Shown here: piece after piece, positions 37,880 to 50,000 of the stretch
Layout: every line of letters starts with the position of its first letter
Position numbering within the stretch: the first letter of the stretch is position 1
Assembly: GCA_021397835.1 (NCBI GenBank)
Contig: JAJFZO010000446.1
Coordinates: forward strand, 248,001 to 312,000
DNA from: Moringa oleifera
Lineage: Eukaryota; Streptophyta; Magnoliopsida; Brassicales; Moringaceae
Length of the DNA: 64,000 nt
Reading direction: 5' to 3'
Translations under genes and position numbers: made by a program
Notes under the pieces: model-generated
Database searches by the model: none
The model's input: only the letters and a program-made list of their open reading frames with translations
What the model was told of the DNA's origin: nothing

Positions 37880-40800
37880 CATATTAGTCAAACCCACAAT
37901 CCTTCACCATTTTCCCTAGCATATGTAATTGCATTGTCGTCTATTTAATCGAAGAGTTCAACAAATGGTAAATTATTACAAAAAAGCATATGATCCAGAC
38001 TAATGTCACATAAATCATCTTCTTCATCAAAGTCTTTTCAAGGTATTGACATTACAAGCGACCATTTTGTATCAATTGGATCTGCAACATAAAATATTTG
38101 TCTCGCTTGTGAAGTTAGTATAAATTGATCATTTTTATGCCCAATTTTGATTAAGATCAACAAGGATAACTCTTAGATCATTAATTTTAACATCATGACT
38201 ATTCTCAATCCAATCACATTTAAAAACTGGAACTCTAAATAAAGTGTAATCTAGTTCCCATATCTCTTGTATTACCCATAAAATACCATGTCACCATATA
38301 CTAGATTTTTATCTTTTGCACTCAAAATTTGCATGGTATTAGCAATTAAAGTTACTCCACTATTTTGGTGCACTCTTGAGTTGTCTCTTTCTTTTGTGAA
38401 AAAACGTCAACCATTAATGATGTACCCAGGATACTTGATTACTGTGACTTGAGGTCCATGAGTAATCCATCGTAAATTTGATGAGATATTATGATTAGAC
38501 GATGAAAGTTGATACCCAACCTATAATAAATAATTTATTAGATCAACCATTATTGACGCATAAAACTTAATGGTGGACTTGTAAAGATTCTTACCCATGT
38601 GCGCAACCAATTAATGAAGGTGCGATATGCTCATCATGCAACCACTTTCGTCTTTTTTACTTCATGGGATTGTCAACAGTTAATTAGTTTAAATGCTTGC
38701 TGCATGATAAGAACAATTCATGTAAACAATTGAAATTATCTTTGATGTGGTATAATAAATGGGTTATAAATATTACCTTATGTAAGGTTGAACTTCACTT
38801 GTATTTGTTAAAACATATGAATGAGCTTTGTTGAAGAAGATCATAGGGAACTTATTCAATCCATCCACCAGCTAAAGGTCTTCCATTTTGAGTTGAATAA
38901 TCAAATACATTCTTCCTTAGAGGAATCCCAATAGAATCTATATTTGATAAATAATCTACACAAAATTCTAGTGCCTTTTCTGTAATGTATGATTCAGCGA
39001 TACATCCTTCAGGCCTGTTATGATTTCGAAAATAACCCTTCAACACCTTCATGTATCTTTCAAATGGGTACATCTACCTCAAATATACAGGACCACATTG
39101 TTTTACTTCTCTAACTAGGTGAACAGTTATATGAACCATAACATCAAAGAAGCTGAGAGGAAAGTACTTTTCTAGTACACATAGTGTTGTCACAAGTTCA
39201 CATTGGATGTCATCTAACTTAGAAATATCTACCACCTTTTGGCATAACGAATTTAAGAACATGCAAAGTCTAATTAAAGCATATCTGACATGTTTCGGTA
39301 ACATTGCTCGTAGAGCAACAAGTAGGAGTTGTTGCATTAAAGTGTGACAATCATGCGACTTTAACCCATATAGCTTCAAGTCATCCATAGAAACAATATT
39401 TATGATATTTGAAGAATACCCATCTGACACCTTAATCTCACTGAGCACTTTACAAAATCTTGTTTTTTCATCTCTCGACAATGTATAGCATGCAAGTTGT
39501 AAAAATATACGATTATTGTGATGTTGTGGTACCAATTCATACATTAATCCCATTTCTTGCAGATCCATTCTAGTTGCTACCCCATCCTTTGATTTTCCCG
39601 CAATATTAAGCAATGTGCCTACAAGACTATCACATACATTCTTTTCTATATGCATAACATCAAGCACATGTCTGACATGTAAGGACTTCCAGTATGGTAA
39701 GTCAAAGAAAATTGATCTCTTCTTCCAACATTGTGAAACCACATCTTTATTATTTCGTTGATGTTGTTTTTTCGACTTCCCCCATGAATTTGATAAACTT
39801 TGAACCTTAGAGAAGACCTCTTTACCAGTTAATGGTTGTAGAACAACTCTGAATTCTTGTTCCCTATTAAAAGCTTTCTTTTGTTTACGATAAGGATGAT
39901 GCCATGGTAAAAATCTTCTATGTCCAATATATGACATTTTCTTACCATGCTGCAAACGAACTACGTTGGTATTCTCAACACAGATAGGACAAGCATTGTA
40001 ACCTTTAACTGTACAACCAGATAAATTACCATAAGCAGGAAAATCATTAATAGTCCACAGCAAAATAGCTCTCAAGTTGAGTGATCCTTTTTGATACACG
40101 TCATAAACTTCCACACCAGTGTCCCATAATATCCATAAGTCTTCTATGAGTGGTGCCAAGTAAATGTCTATATCATTACCAGATTATTTAAGGCCTGATG
40201 TTAATAGTGTTAACATCATGAACTTTCTCTTCATTGTTAACCATAGTGGTAAATTATATGTCACCATAACAACTGGCCAACAACTATATCGACTATTTAA
40301 TGTACTATGAGGATTAATCCCATCAACTGAAATAGCAAGCCTTAAGTTTCTTGGTTCTGCTGCAAATTTTGGCCACATATAGTCAATTATTTTCCATGAT
40401 GGTGTATCTGACGGATGCCTCAACTGGCCATCAACTTCTTTTTGACTTGAATGCCATGTAAAATGTCTCAATGTTTCAAAGCTTCTAAACATTCTTCTAA
40501 ACCTAGGTATTGGTGGAAAATACCATAACACCTTAGCCGGCACCCCGGTCTGTATCTTGTTACTATTTTTCATTATTTTTCATCTAGAAAGACCACAAGT
40601 TGGACACTGAATCTCATTTTGAAACTCCTTTCGATATAATATGCAATCATTCGGACATGCATGGATCTTGTGATACTTCATGCCTAATGCATTTAATGTT
40701 TTTTTGGCATCATACATAGTATGCATTTCATTATTCTCTGGCAACATTTCAGATATCAAATTTAAAAGTTCATTGAAGCTCTGGTCAGACCAATTGTACT

Positions 40801-41271
40801 TCGCCTTCAAATTATAAAGTTTAACTAGAGTAGAGAGTTTAGTGAACTTTGTTGATCCAGAATACAAAGGTTTCTCAGCATCATTAAGTAACTTCATGAA
40901 CTAGTTAGCATTACCATTGTACTCTACAAATGCATCTTGAACATCTCTACAGTGTTATCAACTTCTTCCTCTTGGATGACCTCTCTATTAGTTGTAGCAT
41001 TTCAACTTGTAGAAGACCCATCAAGAGATGCTTCCCCATGCCATATCCAATTATTGTTATTTCGATCAACTCCATTAACAAATAAATGACCTCGTATCTC
41101 ACGTAAAGTCAGACGTTTCATATTACCACATTTAATGCACGGACAACAAACATGCTCAGGATTATTAGAATTTCGAATGGCATATTTCAAGAAATTAGTT
41201 ACACCTATATTGTACTCATCTAACCTTCTATGAGCGAACATCCAAGTCTTGTCCATTCTAACATCTAACAC
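37880..41271 (-). pseudogene. TNP2-type CACTA transposase of E2, nearly complete
   Basis: Minus strand. Domains in order: transposase-associated domain (41271-41005; MDKTWMFAHRRL, C-PC--CGN, Trp-rich end NNNWIWHGEA); linker with PLYSGSTKFTKLS and CPTCGLSR (40897-40580); the Transposase_21 core (40573-39074) with SCWPVVMVTYNLP, LLWTINDFPAYGNLSG, VMHIEKNVCDSLVGTLLN and LKSHDCHTLMQQLL; DUF4218-like part with FDVMVHITVHLVREVKQCGP and MYPFERYMKVLKG (39200-38852); and a DUF4216-like tail (about 38510-37880). The part 40159-39074 is open for 361 codons. Breaks are few: a frameshift and stop near 40900-40950, TGA at 40580-40582 and TAG at 39074-39076 at conserved Trp sites, TAA at 40184-40186 at a Gln site, and a shift near 38840. 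The start is the MDKTW context usual for the family. Confidence 0.9.
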
Positions 41272-41319
41272 ATCATATGTTAGTACATCAACTTGATTCT
41301 ATCAATGTATATATATGCA

Positions 41320-41710
41320 TGTCAACCAATTTTTACAGGTAGGATGATCCTATGCCGTTCAAAAATGCAACATTTATGTGGAGCACATGATAAATCATGC
41401 TTCGTTTAATTTCATAAAAAATTCGACAGCATATCCCTATAGTTCTTTAAGTACATGACTTATGTAGATATTTTTTAGTGTTTTTTTTTTCAAATCAAAA
41501 CACCAATAAATATCCACTAGTATGTACTCGAAGAACAAAGGATATGTTACTCGAAATTCATTATGAAATAAAATGAATTAAGATTTATACATCTTGTGCA
41601 ATACATAAATATTGCATTTCCAAACTGTCCAAACTGGACAATTAAAGAATTATAAATGAATTTTTTTTTTTAATCCACATGTTATACACGTGGACTATAA
41701 TAAAATATTC
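41320..41710 (-). promoter_or_regulatory. conserved leader block upstream of E2 TNP2
   Basis: Minus-strand counterpart of 5821-6215 in E1. TGTCCAAACTGGACA lies at 41626-41640, and on the minus strand GTTCTTCGAGTACATACTA lies at 41519-41537 (17 of 19 bases as in E1). It is followed by a short frame MYLKNYRDML that stops early, and by a TGTGCTCCACATAAATG stretch. Order and spacing match E1. Confidence 0.6.
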
Positions 41711-43370
41711 ATTTATGATTCTAAAACGGTGTCTAAGATTATATTTACTAAGCATAATGTGCTAACATTGTACACAAATGGATTTTTTTACTAATTGGTG
41801 AAATAAATTTTAAATGTAAAATTGCAGAAGTATAACTTAAATTTACATTAAATTAAAAAATCAATTAAATAAAATTTTATAAAAAAATAATGCTTACCTT
41901 AATAATGATTCCCCAATTAGCTTGCAATACTATCTTCTCCTGCAAAAACACAAATCATGTTTCAATAATAATTTTGCTAATTAACTTATTATTAATCACA
42001 ATTACCAAATTTTTTAAGATGTCAACTTTTTTAAGAAAAAATAAATATTTGAAAAAATTAAAAATAAAAGATCAACTTACTATATAAACCAACTTCTAAA
42101 GACCTTCGAATTAATGGTAATATGAAAAAAAATATATTTGTTAAAGTATCTACAAGACTTTTGTCAGTGACACACATTAAACTATATTTACTAACAAAAC
42201 TCTAAATGAAATAAAATAATTAATAATATCTTCCACAGATTACAATTATGATCAGACTAAATTAAAATTTTTATTATATAAATAAAAAATAATGAAATCT
42301 AATATTTTTATAATGTTAGTCTTAGGCTTCTGTCCTTATGAAATTGGGGATCATATAATAATCTCCTCTATTGAAACAAATTTCCTAAATTTGGTCAATA
42401 TCATTACCAGTTTTTTTATTTAATGATGATCATTGTAGATATTATTGCTATTTCATTTTTAATAATCATTACAAAAATACAAATAAAATTATAAAATCTC
42501 ATAAAATTAAATTATTAAAATATTTTAATTAATATTCTTAATTTTATTTAATTATTACTTTTTAATTGTAATAATCAAATAGCACACAGATGATATGAAA
42601 CAACAAATAACCAATCATTATTTCACATAAAGTCTTTAAATAAATTTGTAAATCTTTATAATCTATAAGTTATGAGATGTTTTAATTTGTTACAATCAAT
42701 AATTATAATAATTAATTTAAATCCCATCTTATACTTCTTTAGTATTGTTAGAAACTTTTTCTCATGCAACCATTATTCATGAGAAATAATATCGATTGGG
42801 ATATTTTTCTTTCTTGCGGTGACATTTGATTTTTCAATGTCATAGTGTAAAGTTATTCAATATACTAGAAAAATGTTTGTATAGGAACAAGTGGATCGAT
42901 GCAAATTTGTATTTATATATAAACAAAAATTAAATGACTTGAAAATAAAAATATAAAAAATTACAGATTCTTCCTCCTTGATTGTTACATACAACACTAT
43001 TATTTGTTCAATACTTTATTTATAACATCATCCTGAATATTAAACCATGAGTATTTCATTTGACTTTTGCTTTAGATAATGATTTATCTCATGCTTTAAT
43101 TTAGGCTGCATGATAGTTCACTTGCTATTAAAAATTTCTCGAGAAGTAAACTTAAATCAAGGTCCACAAAGCTCCTTTTTGGTCATATTTACTAGAGAAG
43201 AGCCATGCCAATAGCTTGAAAAGAACAAAAAAACATAAAAGCTGATACTAATAAAAAAAAAGTAATTATAAATTGGGGAGAAAAGATTAATCTTACCAAA
43301 ACTAAAAAGATATTTTAATCAGCTAAATCTAAAACCCGAATAAAAGTAGAACCACATCTTCCTTTGTTGC
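41711..43370. other. AT-rich 5' spacer of E2
   Basis: Very AT-rich with no conserved frame. Lies between the conserved leader block and the GC-richer tandem array. Confidence 0.5.
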
Positions 43371-43374
43371 AATC

Positions 43375-44570
43375 AGTGAAGGCCAACATTTTAATCTGTT
43401 AGATCCGGAACCTCGATGGAAGTAGAACCATGTCCAGATCTGTAACCCTAATGAAAGTAAAACGTCGCACCCAAATTTAAAACCCTCATCATAAATCTGG
43501 AACCCCTAGCATAAATCTGAAATCCCTAACCCTAATGTGAAACCACGATACAAGTAGAACCATGCCTAGATCTAGAATCTCAATGGAAGTAGAAACTCAC
43601 ACCCATATCTAGAATCCCTAGCACAGGTTTGGAATCCGTAGGCCAAATTTAAAATCTTGAACCCAAATTTTGAGCCCTCAAGCTCTGAAATCTTAACCAA
43701 CATCTGGAATCTCTAACCCAAATCTAAAACCTTGCACCCAGATATGAAAATCCTAGTATACTTCCAAAATCTCAACCAAGATCTAGAATACCTAGCCAAA
43801 ATCTAAAACCCTGAACCCAGATTTAGAACATCTGACATAGATCTGAAATTTTAACCCATATTAAAAACCTCATACCCAAATTTGGAACTCCCAGCACATA
43901 TCTGAAATCCCAACGAAGATATCAAATCCCTAGCCCATATTTAAAGCCCTGCAGACAATTTTAGAATCTCCTAGTACAGATCCGAAATAGGACTTCAAAT
44001 CTAGAATCCTTAGCCTAGATATGAAGTTGTGCACCTAGATTTGGAACCTCTAACATAGATGTGGAATCTAGAGCCCCGAGCTGAAACTCCTCACCCAGAT
44101 TTGAAACCTTCAGAGCCCTCACCTAGATCTAGAATCCTTAGTCCAGATTTGGAACCCCTCAGCCAGATCTGGAACCCCCAGACCCCTCACTCAGATCTGG
44201 AAACTCCAGCCCAGATCTGGAACCCCTCACCCAGATCTGGAACCTCAGACCCCTCACCCAATCTAGAACCCCAGCCTAGATCTGAATCCTTCACCCAGAT
44301 CCAGAACTCTCAGCCTAGATCTGGAACCCTAGCCCAGATCTAGAACCCCTCTCACCCAGATCTGGAACTCTCAGCCTAAATCTGGAGCCCTAGCCTAGAT
44401 CTGGAACTCCTCTCACCCAGATCCGAAATTCTCAGCCTAGATCTGGAACCCCTCACCTAGGAACTCTTATCCCACATTTGGGACCCCATACATCTAAATC
44501 TGGGATCTTAACAAATATTTTGGACCTCAAAATAGATCTAAAATCCTGATTAAAATGAAACCATGCACAT
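43375..44570 (-). repeat. E2 tandem array of AGATCTGGAACCC units
   Basis: About 1.2 kb of degenerate units, 18-40 bp long, best preserved at 44090-44460, where CCCAGATCTGGAACCCCTCA recurs; older, more diverged units extend back to about 43380. The core CCAGATCTGG is a perfect palindrome. The 94-codon frame at 44059-44343 is just the array read through and is not regarded as a gene. In element orientation the array lies between the 5' end and TNP2, the same relative place as the palindromic array of E1. Confidence 0.85.
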
Positions 44571-44944
44571 ATCTAGAATCCTAATGAAAGGAGAACCACA
44601 TCCGAATTTGAGCTTAAAAATAATGAAACTAAATGCCAAAAATCAAGGAACAATAATTTTTGCATTTTAACAAAAAAGATGAGCATAATATTTTAGGAGA
44701 AAGGATTAAACTTACCGAAAAAAAGGAGGAGATTCAAGCTGCCAGTTATGGAACCCAAAAGCAAGCAACACTGCACACACTCTTAATCCCTTCAATGTAA
44801 ATAATTAGGACCGATCGAATGTTCGGTTTGCACATCTATAACCCGGAGAGGCTCTCCTCACAGTGTGCACTTCATACCTGAAGAATCGAAGTTTATGTTT
44901 GAGTAATTGGAGAAAAAGAATGAATGAATGAATTTTATCGATGT

Positions 44945-45030
44945 TTCTGGAGAAGATGCAGGGCTTTTATTCATAGTTACAGCCAAAACTGTGAATAAAC
45001 CCTTTATTCACAGTTATGGCTGTAACTGTG
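44945..45030. repeat. internal copy of E2 subterminal repeat motifs
   Basis: TTATTCATAGTTACAGCC, AAAACTGTGAATAAA and TTATTCACAGTTATGGCTG repeat the core found at both ends of E2, although the spot is about 2 kb inside the 5' end. One more copy follows at 45191-45210. Confidence 0.75.
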
Positions 45031-45040
45031 AATAAAGGTT

Positions 45041-45380
45041 GGTGCCTTTATTCATTCACTGCTCGCTGGCTCCTTCATTCACTTGCACATGAATTCACAA
45101 CTTCACCAGAAAAAGAATTAAAGCGCGCGAGAGAAGGGGGAGGGCTGAGGAAGGCCGACTGTAACTTTGGCTTACTGGTGGTGCGCGTGCCCTTTATCCA
45201 CAGTTATGGCTGGTGCCTTTATTCACTCACTGCTCGTTGGCTCCTTCATTCACTTGCACATGAATTCGCAGCTTCACCAGAAAAAGAAAGCGCGCGAGAG
45301 AAAGGGGAGGGCGGAGGAAGGCCGATTGTAACTTCGGCTTGGTGGTGGTGGGCGTGCGTGAGCATCCCTTTCCTTCTGGA
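45041..45380. repeat. two-copy direct repeat, 171-bp offset
   Basis: GGTGCCTTTATTCA starts at 45041 and again at 45212, followed in both copies by CACTGCTCG, TTCATTCACTTGCACATGAA, CTTCACCAGAAAAAGAA, the GC-rich GCGCGCGAGAGAA and GGCCGA-TGTAACTT. The 124-codon frame 45016-45390 runs through both copies and has no known similarity. Confidence 0.85.
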
Positions 45381-46840
45381 GAGGGCATGACTTCCATCTG
45401 AATAAGCTACACAATGTACACGTGTACTTGTTACCACTTATATAATTCAAGCCTAATTCCTATGTATTTTCACAAGTTGGACATATTAAGCATATTGACC
45501 ATGTTTTCGACCGATTATTAATTAAATAGCAGTGAAACATGGAAAAATAGGTTAAGTTTTCAAGGGGAAAGCCAGCATGCTAAACTTCAAGCAATTCTGC
45601 CCCACTGTTGGTCCCTGCCTCTTAAGCTTTGTCAAGGGAACACCTACAGAGAGTACATATCTTATTTACAACTTCATTAATCAAACCTGGAGAACTGGAT
45701 CCTCTTAATTTGTTTGGAATGAATTCATGGTTTGGCTTAATTTTACAGCACATCTCCAGTTGGATTTACCTTTTTATAATTGCAGAAGATCAGTTTGAAC
45801 ACTAAAAATTTATGATCTTCCAGTTTCATATACAAATTGATGTACAACTAGCATGAGACAGTGATGAAAATGTCTCTGTAAGCAACTTAGAAAGAAGTAA
45901 AAGCATGCAGATCTGGGTCTTAAATAGTCCAAAGAGTCACTGTGTGATGACAGAGTAGCAAGCCTTCAGATAATTAAACAAAGTTGATTTATGATTTATA
46001 GAGGATACCTTATAGTAATGGTCTGGTCAAATACTAAATACCCTTCAGAGAAACCAGAAACAACAGAACTGGATCATCCTTCAACCACATTAGCTACACA
46101 CAAAGAGAAAAAACTGTTAGATATCTTAAAGTTATCTAAATTCAATGTTTCATCTACATAAAAGGCTTACAAAGGCTTTAGATATTTGAGTTAAACTGAA
46201 AGTGATATTCAATCCCAGAAGCTATTTACAGGAATCTTAAACAATTTAGAGAATTTGAAGTAATATCAACATTCTTTTGACATAATTATGTAGATGGTAA
46301 TCTGTGGGACTTACACTAACTAAAGGGCCATCTGATCCTGGCGTGAGTAGTGATGATTTGTGGGTTGTAATGCACTGACTTGAAAAAAGTTCCTAGAATC
46401 AAAGGATTGAGAGTAGATGACCTCATAGTTAATTACCTCCTTCTGGCATTAAGTTCATGTTCTGCTGGTTCCTCTCATTCTCAAATATCTGCTTAGAGAA
46501 ACTGGTTATTGTTATGCAAGTTAATCTCCTGCAAGGCACCCATGAATGGTTTCAATGAGATAGAAAGAAAACATTTACAGGTTATAAGTGGACACTAATT
46601 TTCCAATTCAGACCTGAAGCTACTGAAGTGATTTTCAATGGTGGAAACAATGGAAACTCAATATACTTGTTTAAACTATGCTATCATATTAGAAATTTAA
46701 GAGGATTATGAGCATAGAGTTATCCTCTTCTGCATGTACTCGATTTCAGCAAACAGCAGCTCAATCTGGTTCAGAAGTGGGTTGAAGAAGCGGAAGAAGA
46801 AAAGAAAGGAAGATCTGTAATAGGGGCAAAAAAATTCAAT
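45381..46840. other. unassigned 5' region of E2
   Basis: About 1.4 kb of ordinary composition with no repeats and no conserved frame, lying between two clusters of subterminal motifs. Could be the element's own promoter and leader or a captured host fragment; the sequence alone does not decide. Confidence 0.45.
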
Positions 46841-46844
46841 GGTG

Positions 46845-47050
46845 AACAGAGCTCTCTTTTGTTCACAGTTATAAACATAACTGTGAATAAAAGTTTTTTT
46901 TAGTTCACAGTTATAAGCATAACTGTTAACATAATTGTTTTTATTCACAGTTTTAATAACAACTGTGAATAAAAAAAACCTTTGTTGACAGTTTTGTTGC
47001 AACTGTGAACAAAAATTCTTTTACTCACAATTGTTATTAAAACTATAAAC
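46845..47050. repeat. E2 5' subterminal repeats
   Basis: Repeated TTCACAGTTATAAGCATAACTGT-type inverted pairs with TGAATAAAA, matching the motif at 33440-33915. A 98-codon minus frame here is produced by the repeats. Confidence 0.85.
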
Positions 47051-47068
47051 TATCTAATGTAAAATAAT

Positions 47069-47086
47069 CTCGTTTTTCTTATAGTG
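47069..47086 (-). repeat. E2 terminal inverted repeat (5' end of element)
   Basis: On the minus strand CACTATAAGAAAAACGAG. Followed on the plus strand by AGG, the second copy of the target duplication. Confidence 0.9.
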
Positions 47087-50000
47087 AGGCCTCCTCAGCC
47101 TACCCTAATTCAAATACGATTCTTTTTCACTTTATCTTACCTTGCGCACTGCCCCTTAGGCTTTAATAAAAAGCCTTTTTGTTGTCATCACTTATTATCA
47201 TCAATACGGCTAGTTGTTTAACATTATTTCTGGCTTGAATTAAGGCTTTGAAGTCCCTCTTTTATTTTATAACTAGAAAGGTAGGCAAACTTAAGTTCAC
47301 AGCCACCTCGATTCGAGATGTTGGAACACCAACCAAACCAAAAATAGATTCCTAAACTAACTTTAAAACAAATCTAAGCACTTTAATCGAAAGCCTTTCG
47401 TACCTAGTGTTAGTTGATCCTTCAATGTCTACACCAACTAAATTAGAAGCTTAATTTGAAAGATGATAGTAGGCTCAAGAAAGATCAAAAGACTTTTTCT
47501 CGCTCCCTTAAAGTCATAAAGCAGATTAGACTGTAATATATGCCTATGGAACAAAAAATAATGAAAAGCAATCCATGTGAAAAATCAATAAAGGCTTGGT
47601 TTCTTTCAATTGGAACCTATCATTACCTACATCAATCTTTCGATTCTAGTTTGCCTTCTGTCATCCAATTTAAGGGAATTCATTGGATCATGAACTTGCT
47701 TCATACCTAGTGTTTAATCTTTTGCTAGGAGCAAGGTTGTTCTTAGCAAGAATGGTTAGAACCGAGCCCTTAGTTAGAATTATGAAACTTCCCATAGGAA
47801 ATGTTTTTAAATTGAGGGACTGTTTGGGCTTATCGATAATAAAAGGTCTTTTTCAAACTAATTTGCTGGCTCTATTTGAAAAGAATTTCTCATTCCAGAG
47901 AGATATCAATAGACATAAAAAAAAAAGATCTTAATCTTACAATTTGTAAAGTAGAAGTCCCATAAGCACCAACTTTTAAAGAAGCAAATACACTCGCCTT
48001 AGGAAGCATACATACTTATATGTGATTTACATTTATTAATAATCTCGCAAGAATTTTCCTTCTCAAGGTAGGTCAAAAGAGCAAGTCGATGAAAGAAAAA
48101 CTCTCTCGAATGGTGTCTACTTTTGGAATAGAAAGATTTTGTTGCATCAACAAAGTGTAGTAATAAAAAAATGCTTACATAAGCTCATCGATATGTACTC
48201 CTCGGTTGTGAAAGAAAGGGTGCTTCTGAGCTAAATCAATCCTATATAGATGATTACCAGGAACTTTACACTCAATGAAAAGCGAAAATGAAGACTAAAT
48301 CCACTTTAAAAGCGATTCGAGAGACTATAAGAATGATCAGGTGATGAACAAGTATAGTAAAAACATTAAGATATGCTTGTTCAAAGACACGTCAAAGTAT
48401 ACCTATGAAAATATATTGCAAGGATCACACACCAATGCATTACTAAAGATAACCAACCAGCATAACTTTTCAGGAGGCATAGAAAGATGGATCGGTCTTA
48501 TTATCTATGGGTAAGAAAACCACATGGGAAAAGATTCCTAAAGGAGGCTTCTTGTTAATGCTTTGCCTCATCACTAAAAATTGTATTACTATGGTCAATA
48601 ACTTGCCCTAAAGTGGCTTTGGATGACCTAAAGGGTGGTTAAAGGCCCCGATAAGGCACTGTACCTTTCTTGCTCAAAGAATCTATGAAAAGAACGTCTT
48701 ATTACGAATTCATATCCCATTAATAAAATATAAATAAGGGTTATTTTTGTTCCAATCTGACTTTTACAGCATAACATTGGAAAAAAAGAAAACCTTTGGC
48801 TCTCAACTTTTTTCTTCAATAGATCTTTCCTCTCAAAAGAAGTTTTACCTAACCCATTATGTCCTTTGTTCAATACTTATTTCCAAGGGTGAGAACCTTA
48901 AATTGAGAACCTTTTCTTCTACCCTCATCTTATCCACCTTCTTTGAGGAATATCAGGTCAAGAGATGAATTAGTGGATCACAAGGCTAAGTCGAAGGATG
49001 CTTGAACCTTCTTTAATAGTGAGCCATACTAAGTAGCTTCTAACAAGGGCTTTAAGATCATAGTAATGCCTGCTAAAACTTTTTGTGGGTATAAATGTCA
49101 TGTTAGAAGTTGCTTTCTCAAGACATCATGGAAAATATCACTGACGAGCTTAATATTTAAGTGTGAAATTTTTAGTTTCCTCATTTTTTTGAGCCTAAAA
49201 TCATATGGGTCAACAATTCTCACTTCTTAGTTAATGGAAGCCCTTCCTAAGAAAGTAAGCCAAGAGCCACTCATTTGAGACAACAGATTCAAATTTTACT
49301 ATGCTTATGCGTAAAGTAACATGTTTAAATTGTAATGTGGAATCTTTGGTCTCCTTATCATTTCCAATAAAGAGTTAACTCCACTAGGTAAGAGGACCAC
49401 TACTGGGATTATTCAACTACCAATTGATGACCAGGGGACTATTATTCTCCCTCAACTATTAATATTGACTTTCTTGTTGATAGAATGGCAAGAGGTGTAG
49501 TTTTGTTATATATCCCATTAATTGGAAGATGACAAAGCACATCCATCACCTAATCATGTAAAGGCCGAACTAAGGTCTGTTTGCAATGGCAAAGACCCTC
49601 ATCTTTCCACTATCTTCTAGGTTGATTTTGAACTTACACCTAAATAAGACATTTATTAAGAGGCTCGCTTCAAGTTAACCACTCATTTTTTTAAAAGAAC
49701 TCGTAGTTCTCCCTCTTATCTATATATATATATATATACTAACTTTTTTGGTTAGATCGAATAAGGACTTTTATAAAGATCTTTCCACTCATTCATCATA
49801 CTCAAAGTCAAAGTCACAGCATGGGATGCTTGAAAAAATAAAGAGAATCGACGTCGCGGTGATGGTATAGTATGGCAATTTTTCATATAGAAGAAGAGAT
49901 CCTCGAGCCTATTCATTGACCATAAATGTGAATCGATCAACTACTATTAAAGAGAAGATAAGTGGTTCTTTTATTATTCAAGGGTAAGAGGAGAACATAT

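Larger units (their letters stand above)
33413..47086 (-). mobile_element. E2: complete CACTA (En/Spm-type) transposon, 13.7 kb
   Basis: Ends are CACTACAACAAAATAACC at 33413 and, on the other strand, CACTATAAGAAAAACGAG ending at 47086. AGG flanks both sides (33410-33412 and 47087-47089), a clean 3-bp target duplication. Subterminal repeats with core TTCACAGTT...AACTGTGAA occur at both ends. In element orientation (minus strand) it holds a 5' region with repeat arrays, TNP2 and a second gene with a C48 protease domain. The long open stretch in TNP2 (361 codons) and the clean ends suggest this is the youngest of the elements here, though both genes carry stops. Confidence 0.95.

Noticed and set aside
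44059..44343. 94-codon frame rich in Pro, Ser and Glu
   Set aside because: It is the AGATCTGG tandem array read through; the repeat period explains the composition.
45016..45390. 124-codon frame with an internal protein repeat
   Set aside because: It coincides with the 171-bp DNA duplication and has no known similarity.
46706..47002. 98-codon minus-strand frame at the E2 5' end
   Set aside because: Made of subterminal inverted repeats; not a gene.
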